Origin: Acidobacteriota bacterium
GTDB taxonomy: Bacteria > Acidobacteriota > Terriglobia > UBA7540
Assembly (NCBI GenBank): GCA_003171295.1
Contig: PMYF01000491.1
Location: forward strand, 1-5,385
Direction of reading: 5' to 3'
Length of the DNA stretch: 5,385 bases
A model generated the notes under the pieces. The model was given only the letters and a program-made list of their open reading frames with translations. It was not told where the DNA came from and ran no database searches. Shown piece after piece: positions 1-5,380 of the stretch (the first letter of the stretch is position 1; each line of letters opens with the position of its first letter). Position numbers and translations under genes: made by a program.

Positions 1-720
1 GGCAAGACAAGTTGGCGAAACTGGAAGCCCTGATGGCGACTCGCAATCAGCAGGTCGACGGGCACCCCCCCTGCCAGCCGGAAGCCGGGCAGCGGCAACT
101 GGAAGCCTGGCTATACCGGCACAAGCTGCAACGGCTGGTCAGCTTGAAGTTAGAGGGCCGCCATCTGGTGTGGGACAAACACCCCGAGGTGATCGAGAAA
201 ACTCTAGAGCTCGCCGGCTGCTATGTCGTCACCACCAATGTCGCCTCACCCGACATGAGCACCCAACAGGTGCATGATAGCTACCTGGCGCTGCAGAAAG
301 TCGAGCAAGATTTCCGGACGATGAAGACCGGCTTACTAGAAGTGCGGCCGGTCTTCGTGCGCAAAAAGGATCGCCCGCGAGGACACGTGTTCTGCTGCAT
401 GCTGGCGTTGAAGTTGAGCCGCCAGATCGAGCGCCGACTGCGCGCCGTCTTTGGTACCACCGATACCGATCCGCAGGCCCTCACTCTCCCCGACGCCCTG
501 GCCGCACTGAGCCGACTGTGCCTACTGGAGTACAAAATCGACGAGAAGACCACGGTCACCAAACTGCCACTGCCTAACGCAAACCAGCAACAGATCCTCA
601 CCGCGCTGGGCGTGAGCCTCCCCAAAAAGTAGTCAGACACCGTCTCCAGGGCGGAGCGAACAATTATCTCGCAGTCAACAACTTACCTGGCGAATCACGC
701 GCTTCTTGCAAAGGAAGATC
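1..720 (+). mobile_element. Right-hand part of an insertion sequence (boundary not resolved)
   Basis: The transposase C-terminus implies that an insertion sequence enters from the left edge. Its right end should lie between the transposase stop at 632 and the end of the TPR gene at 760. I cannot place it, because the left terminal inverted repeat is outside the window and no target duplication can be compared. The end coordinate given is only a guess. The interval 633-759 shows no gene. Its only visible symmetry is a small palindrome, GTCA-gaa-TGAC, at 722-732. Confidence 0.5.
3..632 (+). CDS. IS1634-type (IS4 superfamily) transposase, C-terminal part
   Basis: This is the C-terminal part of a DDE transposase of an insertion sequence. 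The reading frame is open to the left window edge, so the TTG at 12 is not taken as the start and the N-terminus lies outside. Numbering from that TTG, the IS4-type signature Y-x2-R-x3-E-x6-K appears as Y91, L94, E98 and K105, in the segment YLALQKVEQDFRTMK. E98 would be the third catalytic acid. The R position is Leu, a substitution I believe is common in the IS1634 group. Around it are family-like segments: GCYVVTTN (69-76), then RPVFVRKKDRPRGHVFCCML. The protein ends at TAG 630-632 with LPKK, which looks like a natural C-terminus. The catalytic Asp residues would lie upstream and cannot be checked, so I cannot say whether the element is intact. Family call is confident; the exact IS is not identified. 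Confidence 0.85.
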   Translation, partial: QDKLAKLEALMATRNQQVDGHPPCQPEAGQRQLEAWLYRHKLQRLVSLKLEGRHLVWDKHPEVIEKTLELAGCYVVTTNVASPDMSTQQVHDSYLALQKVEQDFRTMKTGLLEVRPVFVRKKDRPRGHVFCCMLALKLSRQIERRLRAVFGTTDTDPQALTLPDALAALSRLCLLEYKIDEKTTVTKLPLPNANQQQILTALGVSLPKK

Positions 721-759
721 CGTCAGAATGACAGCGCCTACGCGTTTTTCCGCAGCCTG

Positions 760-1488
760 TTACGGCGCGAGGCTGGCGACCTGCTGTTTGACGGCCTGGG
801 AAACGGCGGAGTTGGTGGCGAATTCCTTCTCTACCCGCTCGTAAATCTGGCGCGCCAGGGTGGGTTGCGAAGCGCGATAGGCATCCGCCTGGGCCAGCAG
901 GGCACTGGCCTTGGGCACCGATAGCGTGGGATGATCCGCCAGTTCCTGATAAAGCTTGGCCGCCTCCGGCAGCTTGCCGGTCTTCGCGAGTTCACTCGCC
1001 AGAGCGAACTTGGCGAGCGAGGCGACTTCGGCGTCGTGGCCCTGGCTGGCTTCCTGCAATGTCGGGATGGCCGCAGCGTGGTCCTCCAGGAGCGCCTGGC
1101 ATACCCCCATCTGGTAGCGCGCAATCGCTACGGCCTTCGGGCGGGGAATCATCTTGTAATTGTTCACAACGACCTGAAATTGTTCCAGGGCTTTCTTGTA
1201 CTTGTCCTGCGCGGTCGCAAAGGAAGGCCCCCCCGGATCCATGGCGCCGGGTGCCGGCTGGCCCACGTAGGCGCGAAAGGTCTGGAGCGCCGCGCCCAAA
1301 TCGGTGTTGGCTTGGGCTTCCTGGCGGTCAGTGTAATACCTGAGGCCGAAGGCCAGCCCCACCACCACGACGACCAGGATCGTGGCGTTCAGGATCTCCC
1401 TGTAGTGCTGTTTGAAAAACGCTTCGAATTCCTCTAGGCCGTTGCGAAAGTCATCTTGCTTAAGTTGATGGCGGGTCAGGCGGTCCAA
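760..1488 (-). CDS. Single-pass membrane protein with TPR-like (YfgM-type) domain
   Basis: A 242-residue membrane-anchored protein. Residues 1-32 are charged and probably cytoplasmic. Residues about 33-50 form one strongly hydrophobic helix (ILVVVVVGLAFGL). The rest is an Ala-rich, helical, extracytoplasmic domain with TPR-like helix pairs from about 96 to 225 (for example AIARYQMGVCQALLEDHAAAIPTLQEA and KTGKLPEAAKLYQELADH). This layout matches the TPR_21/YfgM type. E. coli YfgM is about 206 residues and is an ancillary SecYEG/periplasmic chaperone partner. Similar proteins are common in Acidobacteriota, but their role there is inferred only. The start is TTG at 1488, chosen because AAGGAG (complement of 1497-1502) sits 8 nt upstream and the MDRLTRHQLKQDDF N-terminus looks family-like. 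Stop is TAA (complement of 760-762). It is transcribed divergently from the 1616 gene and convergently with the transposase. No strong terminator is seen after it. Confidence 0.85.
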   Translation of the reverse strand: MDRLTRHQLKQDDFRNGLEEFEAFFKQHYREILNATILVVVVVGLAFGLRYYTDRQEAQANTDLGAALQTFRAYVGQPAPGAMDPGGPSFATAQDKYKKALEQFQVVVNNYKMIPRPKAVAIARYQMGVCQALLEDHAAAIPTLQEASQGHDAEVASLAKFALASELAKTGKLPEAAKLYQELADHPTLSVPKASALLAQADAYRASQPTLARQIYERVEKEFATNSAVSQAVKQQVASLAP

Positions 1489-1496
1489 TGTCTTGG

Positions 1497-1502
1497 CTCC
1501 TT
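1497..1502 (-). promoter_or_regulatory. Shine-Dalgarno AAGGAG deciding the TTG start
   Basis: On the minus strand AAGGAG lies 8 nt before the TTG at 1488. This is near-optimal spacing and the main reason to accept a TTG start for the TPR-like membrane protein. Confidence 0.7.
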
Positions 1503-1521
1503 CCGAACACTTGTCTCTGTC

Positions 1522-1550
1522 ATCTTAGCAACCCGCCGCAAGGGCGTCAA
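1522..1550 (-). promoter_or_regulatory. Sigma-70-type promoter of the TPR membrane protein gene
   Basis: On the minus strand TTGACG (complement of 1545-1550) is followed by exactly 17 nt and then TAAGAT (complement of 1522-1527). The -35 matches TTGACA at 5 of 6 positions and the -10 matches TATAAT at 4 of 6. Transcription would begin around 1513-1516, leaving a leader of about 25 nt that contains the AAGGAG ribosome binding site. Position, spacing and match are all good. It is a prediction from sequence only. Confidence 0.65.
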
Positions 1551-1576
1551 TTGGCGTGCGCAGCAACACAGGCGGC

Positions 1577-1585
1577 TGGTAGAAT
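1577..1585 (+). promoter_or_regulatory. Extended -10 promoter element (TGgTAGAAT) for the 1616 gene
   Basis: TG at 1577-1578, one base, then TAGAAT at 1580-1585 gives an extended -10 (TGn plus 5 of 6 to TATAAT) about 30 nt before the ATG at 1616. No good -35 is seen at 16-18 nt. TTGGCG at 1551-1556 is 23 nt away, too far for a standard promoter. An extended -10 can work without a good -35. It is back to back with the minus-strand promoter at 1522-1550. Confidence 0.4.
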
Positions 1586-1603
1586 CAGGGGGGCAATCGG
1601 CCC

Positions 1604-1609
1604 AGGGGG
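1604..1609 (+). promoter_or_regulatory. Shine-Dalgarno AGGGGG of the hypothetical gene
   Basis: A purine run 6 nt before the ATG at 1616. It fixes the start and supports this strand as the coding one. Confidence 0.6.
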
Positions 1610-1615
1610 TTCGCC

Positions 1616-2356
1616 ATGAAAACAAATCCTCACGCTGCCTTGCCCAGCGTAGCCATTGGGTTCCGGCCGGAATTCCTGGATTTCCGCCGGGGCATCCGGG
1701 TGGGCAATCTTGCAGACCACGAGCGCATCACGCGCATCTTGAAGCTCGCGCTGGAAGCGCGCTACCAACAAGGGTTCGTCACGGAGCGCTGGGGCCGCGG
1801 CGTCTTCTGGCGATGGATTGCCTTCCTGCCGCGCGCTAACCGTGAGGCCAAGCCGCTTTCCTCCCACGTGAGTTTCGGCTGCGCGAAGTTTTTCATCTCC
1901 GTGGAGACGGAGGAGAAACTCTTCCAGTGCGGACTGCAGATCGAGCGCGGCTACGTTAAGACGCCGCGCTCGTTCCGCGCCTGCCAACTGCGCCCGGATT
2001 GGGACTGGCACCGGCTGCTCAAAGGCCTGCGGCCCGGCAGCCCGCTGGAGCGGGAGCTGCGGCGGCTGATCTTGCGCGAGGGTTTCGGCCTCCACGCCGG
2101 CAGTTGGGAAACAGAAATCGCGCAATTCTCGAAGGCGAACTTTCCCGGCGTCGCGAAGCTGCGCCGCCTGCTCGCCGCCGCCCCCCAAACCCACTGGGCG
2201 GGATTCCAGCTCTTCTACCCCATGACCGAAGGAGAGGTGCGCAGCGCCACAGGCCTGGACTTGGTGGAATCCATGCTCGCCGTCTTCCGCGAGGTCACCC
2301 CGCTCATGAACCTTGTCATGCAGATTGAATTGGCGGAGCCTACCCAAGAGGATTGA
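1616..2356 (+). CDS. Hypothetical protein, 246 aa, family not recognised
   Basis: I do not recognise this protein. It starts at ATG 1616 with AGGGGG at 1604-1609 and a 6-nt spacer, and ends with TGA at 2354-2356. It has no signal peptide and no membrane helix, so it is probably cytoplasmic. It is rich in aromatic and basic residues. The opening segment (GFRPEFLDFRRGIRV, 15-29) is followed by a helix (35-51). A likely beta-rich core follows, with three Trp around 59-67 and VSFGCAKFFISVETEEKLF at 85-103, GLQIERGYVKTP at 106-117. A charged helical stretch covers 128-190 (WDWHRLLKGL, LERELRRLILREGF). The C-terminus LFYPMTEGEVRSATGLDLVESMLAVFREVTPLMNLVM (199-235) is helical and looks conserved in style. 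The ribosome binding site, the promoter-like element and protein-like composition in this frame make it a real gene. Opposite-strand open frames over it are shadows. It stands alone, divergent from the TPR gene, so context gives no function. Confidence 0.75.
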   Translation: MKTNPHAALPSVAIGFRPEFLDFRRGIRVGNLADHERITRILKLALEARYQQGFVTERWGRGVFWRWIAFLPRANREAKPLSSHVSFGCAKFFISVETEEKLFQCGLQIERGYVKTPRSFRACQLRPDWDWHRLLKGLRPGSPLERELRRLILREGFGLHAGSWETEIAQFSKANFPGVAKLRRLLAAAPQTHWAGFQLFYPMTEGEVRSATGLDLVESMLAVFREVTPLMNLVMQIELAEPTQED

Positions 2357-2431
2357 CCGACCCTCAAGGGATGTGGACTCCAGGCATGCGCGAATCCGAA
2401 CGACCGGGCCGCTTGGGTGACTGTGCCGCAG

Positions 2432-2520
2432 GCGCTTTGGAGTGCGGGAGCATGCTCCTGCTTTGGGGCAGAGACCTATGATCTTGGAAAGCGACGGCGA
2501 GCCACCGCACTCCAAAGCGC
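2432..2520. repeat. Palindromic dispersed-type repeat with 16-bp perfect arms
   Basis: GCGCTTTGGAGTGCGG at 2432-2447 is repeated exactly in inverse as CCGCACTCCAAAGCGC at 2505-2520, with 57 nt between. The interior is itself structured. There is a 12-bp perfect palindrome GGAGCATGCTCC (2447-2458), a small hairpin CTGC/GCAG (2458-2461 with 2468-2471), an alternative GCTTT/AAAGC pairing (2460-2464 with 2488-2492), and GGC/GCC near 2495-2502. GCTTTGG occurs directly repeated at 2434 and 2460. The single strand could fold like a cloverleaf. From memory, repeats starting CTTTGGAGTGCGG are abundant in acidobacterial and verrucomicrobial genomes and resemble REP/MITE-type non-coding elements. With one copy here, dispersal cannot be shown. 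Six-frame peptides over it (such as ALECGG and AGACSRTPKR) are the kind that such repeats yield as spurious ORFs. Confidence 0.8.
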
Positions 2521-2889
2521 TTCGCGCCGACCGCCGCGCTGGGTGAGGCGATGGATGACAAGTCGCGCCGCACCGCCTATGACATTCCGCATACCTTGCC
2601 CTGCCGGATTTCGGGGCGGCATCGATCATAAACGCCCTTCTCACAGGGTGATAACCCCCATGTTGACCCTGACAAAGGTCGGCCGGGGCGGCGCCCGATG
2701 AATTACATCTACAAGAATGAATAAGTTAGGTGCCCTCGACGTAGCCGCGAGATTCGTGGCCCGCCTTTTGCTCCTACAAGGCCGGGATGGTTCGGCGCAG
2801 TGTGAAGCCGGTGAGTCCGAATCTTCAGGTGGCAATGGGCTGGCCGGAAGAGTGGCGGACCGGATAACACGGGTGGGGGGGCACAGGTT
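2521..2889 (+). other. Non-coding stretch and leader before the GTPase gene
   Basis: Together with 2357-2431 and the palindromic repeat, this makes 533 bp without a convincing gene. The part up to 2697 is GC-rich with no ORF that has a ribosome binding site. An AT-rich patch lies at 2698-2728, which could hold a promoter, but no -35/-10 pair with correct spacing is seen. After it comes a strong small hairpin (2744-2760), then GCCTT/AAGGC and CGGC/GCCG pairings up to about 2810, then GC-rich sequence ending in a G-run (2874-2881). A 62-codon ORF at 2717-2905 overlaps the GTPase start in another frame, has no ribosome binding site and has a low-complexity composition, so I do not call it. No tRNA, terminator or known riboswitch could be fitted. 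Confidence 0.5.
2744..2760 (+). other. Small stable hairpin in the leader region
   Basis: GCCGCGA (2744-2750) pairs with TCGTGGC (2754-2760) around a 3-nt loop: seven pairs, one of them a G-U wobble as RNA. It is not followed directly by a U-run, so it is not a standard terminator. It lies about 130 nt before the GTPase start and might be part of a longer structured leader. This is visible pairing only; function is unknown. Confidence 0.4.
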
Positions 2890-4233
2890 ATGCAAAAGGT
2901 CGTGATTCTCGGTGCGGCGGGAAGGGACTTCCACAATTTCAATGTGGTGTTTCGCAACAATCCTGCTTTCCAGGTCATCGCGTTTACGGCTACGCAGATT
3001 CCGAACATCGAGCACCGCTGTTATCCGGCGGAGCTGGCCGGGCCGTTGTATCCCGCCGGCATTCCAATTGTGGCCGAGGCCGAATTGGAGGACCTGATCC
3101 GCGCCCAGTCGGTGGACGTGGTGGTGTTTGCGTACAGCGACGTGTCGCACCAAACGGTGATGCATCTGGCCTCGCGAGCCGTGGCGACGGGCGCCGACTT
3201 CTGGCTGCTGGCGACGGAGCGCACCCAATTGCAGGCGCGCGTGCCGGTGGTCTCGGTGTGCGCCACGCGCACGGGCTGCGGGAAGAGTCCGGTGTCGCGC
3301 CGGGTGGCGCAGGAGTTGCGTGAGCTGGGCTGGAAGCTGGTGGTGGTCCGGCACCCGATGCCTTACGGCGATCTGGCGGCGGAGCGCGTGCAGCGTTTTG
3401 CCACGCTCGCTGACTTGGAGACCGAGCACTGCACCATCGAGGAGCGCGAGGAGTACGAACCGCACCTGCGCCGTAACACGGTGGTCTATGCGGGAGTCGA
3501 TTATGCGGAGGTTCTGCGCCAGGTGGAACGGGAAGCGGAACTGATCCTGTGGGACGGCGGCAACAACGACACGCCCTTCTTCCGCTCCGACCTGGAAATT
3601 GTCGTGGCCGACCCGCACCGGGCGGGCCACGAGCTGGGGTATTTTCCGGGTGAGGTCAACCTGCGGCGCGCGCAGGTTGTGGTGATCAACAAGGTTGACA
3701 CGGCTGCGCCGGAGGGTGTGGCGGCCGTGCGCGCGAACCTCGCCCGCCACAACCCCGCGGCCACGGTGATCGAGGCGGCTTGCCGGGTCAGCGTGACGGA
3801 GCCTGCCAGCATCAAAGGCCGGCGGGTACTGGTGGTGGAAGACGGACCCACGCTCACGCACGGCGAAATGGCTTATGGAGCGGGCGTGGTGGCGGCGTGC
3901 CAGTTCGAGGCCGCCGGGCAAGTTGATCCGCGTCCTTACGCGGTGGGCTCGATCGAAGAAGTGTTCCATCGCTTCCCGCACCTGAAAGACCTTCTGCCCG
4001 CAATGGGCTACAGTGACGCGCAGCGCCACGAGCTGGAAGAAACCATCAACCGCACTCCCTGCGACCTGGTGTTGGTGGCGACCCCCGTTGATTTGGGGCG
4101 CGTACTGCACCTGAACAAGCCCAGCCTGCGAGTGAATTACGAAATCGAAGAGCGTACGCGGCCTGGCCTGGGCGAAATCCTGGAGCGTTTCACGGAAAGC
4201 TGGCAACCTCAACGCCGCCTGAGAGCTGCTTGA
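2890..4233 (+). CDS. Cyclic 2,3-diphosphoglycerate synthetase-like P-loop GTPase
   Basis: A 447-residue cytoplasmic protein of the cyclic 2,3-diphosphoglycerate synthetase / COG2403 'predicted GTPase' family. Methanothermus cDPGS is about 460 residues, so this is full length. Residues 1-120 form a Rossmann-like domain beginning VVILGAAGRDFHNFN (4-18). A BioD-like P-loop ATRTGCGKS follows at 125-133 (K132, S133). WDGGNND at 221-227 fits a Walker B/switch site (D222). VVVINKVD at 263-270 carries the guanine-specificity NKxD motif (N267, D270). A C-terminal catalytic-looking region has VEDGPTLTHGEMAYGAG (316-332) and NKPSLRVNYEIEE (409-421). In methanogens the enzyme uses ATP to close 2,3-bisphosphoglycerate into its cyclic anhydride. 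That this bacterial protein does so is not shown, and NKxD suggests GTP. Start is ATG 2890, behind a G-rich run (2874-2881) as a weak ribosome binding site. Stop is TGA 4231-4233. argF follows after 51 bp, suggesting an operon. Confidence 0.85.
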   Translation: MQKVVILGAAGRDFHNFNVVFRNNPAFQVIAFTATQIPNIEHRCYPAELAGPLYPAGIPIVAEAELEDLIRAQSVDVVVFAYSDVSHQTVMHLASRAVATGADFWLLATERTQLQARVPVVSVCATRTGCGKSPVSRRVAQELRELGWKLVVVRHPMPYGDLAAERVQRFATLADLETEHCTIEEREEYEPHLRRNTVVYAGVDYAEVLRQVEREAELILWDGGNNDTPFFRSDLEIVVADPHRAGHELGYFPGEVNLRRAQVVVINKVDTAAPEGVAAVRANLARHNPAATVIEAACRVSVTEPASIKGRRVLVVEDGPTLTHGEMAYGAGVVAACQFEAAGQVDPRPYAVGSIEEVFHRFPHLKDLLPAMGYSDAQRHELEETINRTPCDLVLVATPVDLGRVLHLNKPSLRVNYEIEERTRPGLGEILERFTESWQPQRRLRAA

Positions 4234-4272
4234 GCAGTGAGCGCACGGCCATTCCCGAGCCCGCAGGAATCC

Positions 4273-4278
4273 AGAGGG
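4273..4278 (+). promoter_or_regulatory. argF: Shine-Dalgarno AGAGGG deciding the argF start
   Basis: It lies 6 nt before ATG 4285 and argues for this start over the upstream in-frame GTG at 4237. Confidence 0.65.
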
Positions 4279-4284
4279 CACCTT

Positions 4285-5250
4285 ATGCGTAACCCCAAAG
4301 TCGTTGCCGAGGCCGGGAAAGAGCCCCTTCTGCGCCCTGCGGCCCTGGCGCGCCGGCATTTGCTTTCTCTCCACGACCTGACGCCCTCGGAAATCGAGTA
4401 CCTGCTGACGTTGGCGCAACGTGTCAAGGCTGCTCCCGACCACCACAAGCACGCCTTGGAGGGCAAGACGCTGGCGATGCTTTTTGAAAAGCCCAGCCTG
4501 CGCACTCGCGTCACGTTTGAGGTCGGCATGGGCCAGTTAGGCGGACAGGTGCTCTACCTGGGGCCGCAGGAAGTGGGATTGGGCCAGCGCGAGGCGGTGA
4601 AGGATGTGGCGCGCAACCTCTCACGCTGGGTGGACGCGGTGGTGGCGCGCGTGTTCTCACATCAGACGGTGCTCGAGTTGGCAGAACACGCCTCGATTCC
4701 AGTCATCAATGGGCTTTCGGATTTTGAGCATCCCTGCCAGGCGCTGGGCGATTACTTGACGCTGCTCGAGCACAAGGGTAGGCTCGAGGGCACCACGCTC
4801 GCCTGGGTGGGCGACGGCAACAACGTGGCGCATTCCCTGATGTACGGCGCAGCACGTTTGGGCGTGCGCATGCGCATCGCCACCCCTGCCGGGTACGAAC
4901 CAGACCGGTCAGCGCTGGCCGAGGCCAGGCGCGAGGGAGGCGCCATTGAGTTGACCCACGATCCCGCCCAGGCCGTGGCAGGCGCGGACGCCGTCTACAC
5001 CGACGTCTGGACAAGCATGGGCCAGGAGGACGAGGCGGAAACCCGCGAGCAGGTCTTCCGTCCCTACCAGGTGAACGCGCGACTGATGCTCGCGGCAGGC
5101 CCCCAAGCCTTGTTCATGCACTGCTCGCCGGCGCATCGCGGCCAGGAAGTGACCGACGACGTCATGGATGCGCCTAGCTCCCTCGTTTGCGATCAGGCGG
5201 AGAATCGCCTGCACATCCAGAAAGCCATTTTGCTGGCGCTCCTTTCCTGA
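4285..5250 (+). CDS. argF: Ornithine carbamoyltransferase
   Basis: Cytoplasmic enzyme joining carbamoyl phosphate and L-ornithine to give L-citrulline and phosphate, in arginine synthesis (or the reverse in catabolism). It is 321 residues from ATG 4285, usual for the family, and expected to be a trimer. The carbamoyl-phosphate site is FEKPSLRTRVTFE (67-79), the SLRTR form of STRTR. HPCQ is at 149-152 and DGNNVAHS at 177-184. The ornithine-side segment is DVWTSMGQE (240-248). The Cys loop is HCSPAHRG (279-286), where most members have HCLPAHRG. I choose ATG 4285 because AGAGGG (4273-4278) lies 6 nt before it. An in-frame GTG at 4237 would add 16 residues but has no ribosome binding site, and those residues are not family-like. 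The DxWxSMG segment and HPCQ separate it from aspartate and putrescine carbamoyltransferases. It lies 51 bp after the GTPase gene, probably in one transcript. No ARG box could be identified. Confidence 0.95.
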   Translation: MRNPKVVAEAGKEPLLRPAALARRHLLSLHDLTPSEIEYLLTLAQRVKAAPDHHKHALEGKTLAMLFEKPSLRTRVTFEVGMGQLGGQVLYLGPQEVGLGQREAVKDVARNLSRWVDAVVARVFSHQTVLELAEHASIPVINGLSDFEHPCQALGDYLTLLEHKGRLEGTTLAWVGDGNNVAHSLMYGAARLGVRMRIATPAGYEPDRSALAEARREGGAIELTHDPAQAVAGADAVYTDVWTSMGQEDEAETREQVFRPYQVNARLMLAAGPQALFMHCSPAHRGQEVTDDVMDAPSSLVCDQAENRLHIQKAILLALLS

Positions 5251-5342
5251 GAGACATCATGCTCCTTGCGGTGGTCGCCATAGCCGCCTTCTTCCTATCG
5301 CCCACTGCCCTCTGCCCGCCCCCGTCCTGCCCTTGTGCAATT

Positions 5343-5348
5343 TAGAAT
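5343..5348 (+). promoter_or_regulatory. Possible -10 element TAGAAT before a gene at the right edge
   Basis: TAGAAT sits in a locally AT-rich patch (5334-5385) within GC-rich DNA, 32 nt before an ATG at 5381. The same hexamer, also followed by C, is the -10 proposed at 1580. No matching -35 is seen 16-18 nt upstream, so this is weak. Confidence 0.25.
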
Positions 5349-5380
5349 CGCCGCTAACTCCATTTATTTTCATCAACATC

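Noticed and set aside
1547..2644. 365-codon open frame on the minus strand
   Set aside because: Antisense to the 1616-2356 gene and running through the palindromic repeat, which supplies spurious peptide sequence. No ribosome binding site support, and the plus-strand gene has one.
2663..2668. TTGACC as a -35 box for the GTPase operon
   Set aside because: At 17 nt downstream the sequence is GC-only, and the nearest AT-rich patch starts about 30 nt away, too far for a sigma-70 promoter.
2740..2880. Cobalamin or guanidine-I riboswitch
   Set aside because: Only short matches are present (GAAGCCGGTGAGTCCG; GTCCGA and ACACGG). The cobalamin CCCGCxACTG and B12-box segments and the guanidine GGGATAAAAGCCC segment are missing, and the genes downstream are not typical targets.
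2717..2905. 62-codon ORF overlapping the GTPase start, with an 8-codon ORF (2698-2724) before it
   Set aside because: No Shine-Dalgarno, no conserved-looking segment and no run of Arg codons that would suggest an arginine attenuator leader peptide.
4237..4284. GTG 4237 as argF start
   Set aside because: No ribosome binding site in front of it, the extra 16 residues do not look like an argF N-terminus, and ATG 4285 has AGAGGG at the right distance.
2641..4452. 603-codon open frame on the minus strand
   Set aside because: It lies antisense to the GTPase and the start of argF, both of which have clear family motifs. The translation is rich in Arg, His, Gln and Val with no recognisable domain, typical of a GC-rich shadow frame.
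5267..5300. Intrinsic terminator after argF
   Set aside because: GGTGGT (5270-5275) can pair with GCCGCC (5283-5288) using two G-U pairs, followed by TTCTTCCT. The stem is weak and the tail is a mixed pyrimidine run, so it is not convincing.
5259..5345. 28-codon ORF beginning MLLAVVAIAAFFLS, resembling a signal peptide
   Set aside because: Very short, Pro/Cys-rich after the hydrophobic part, no good ribosome binding site, and the proposed -10 at 5343 overlaps its end.
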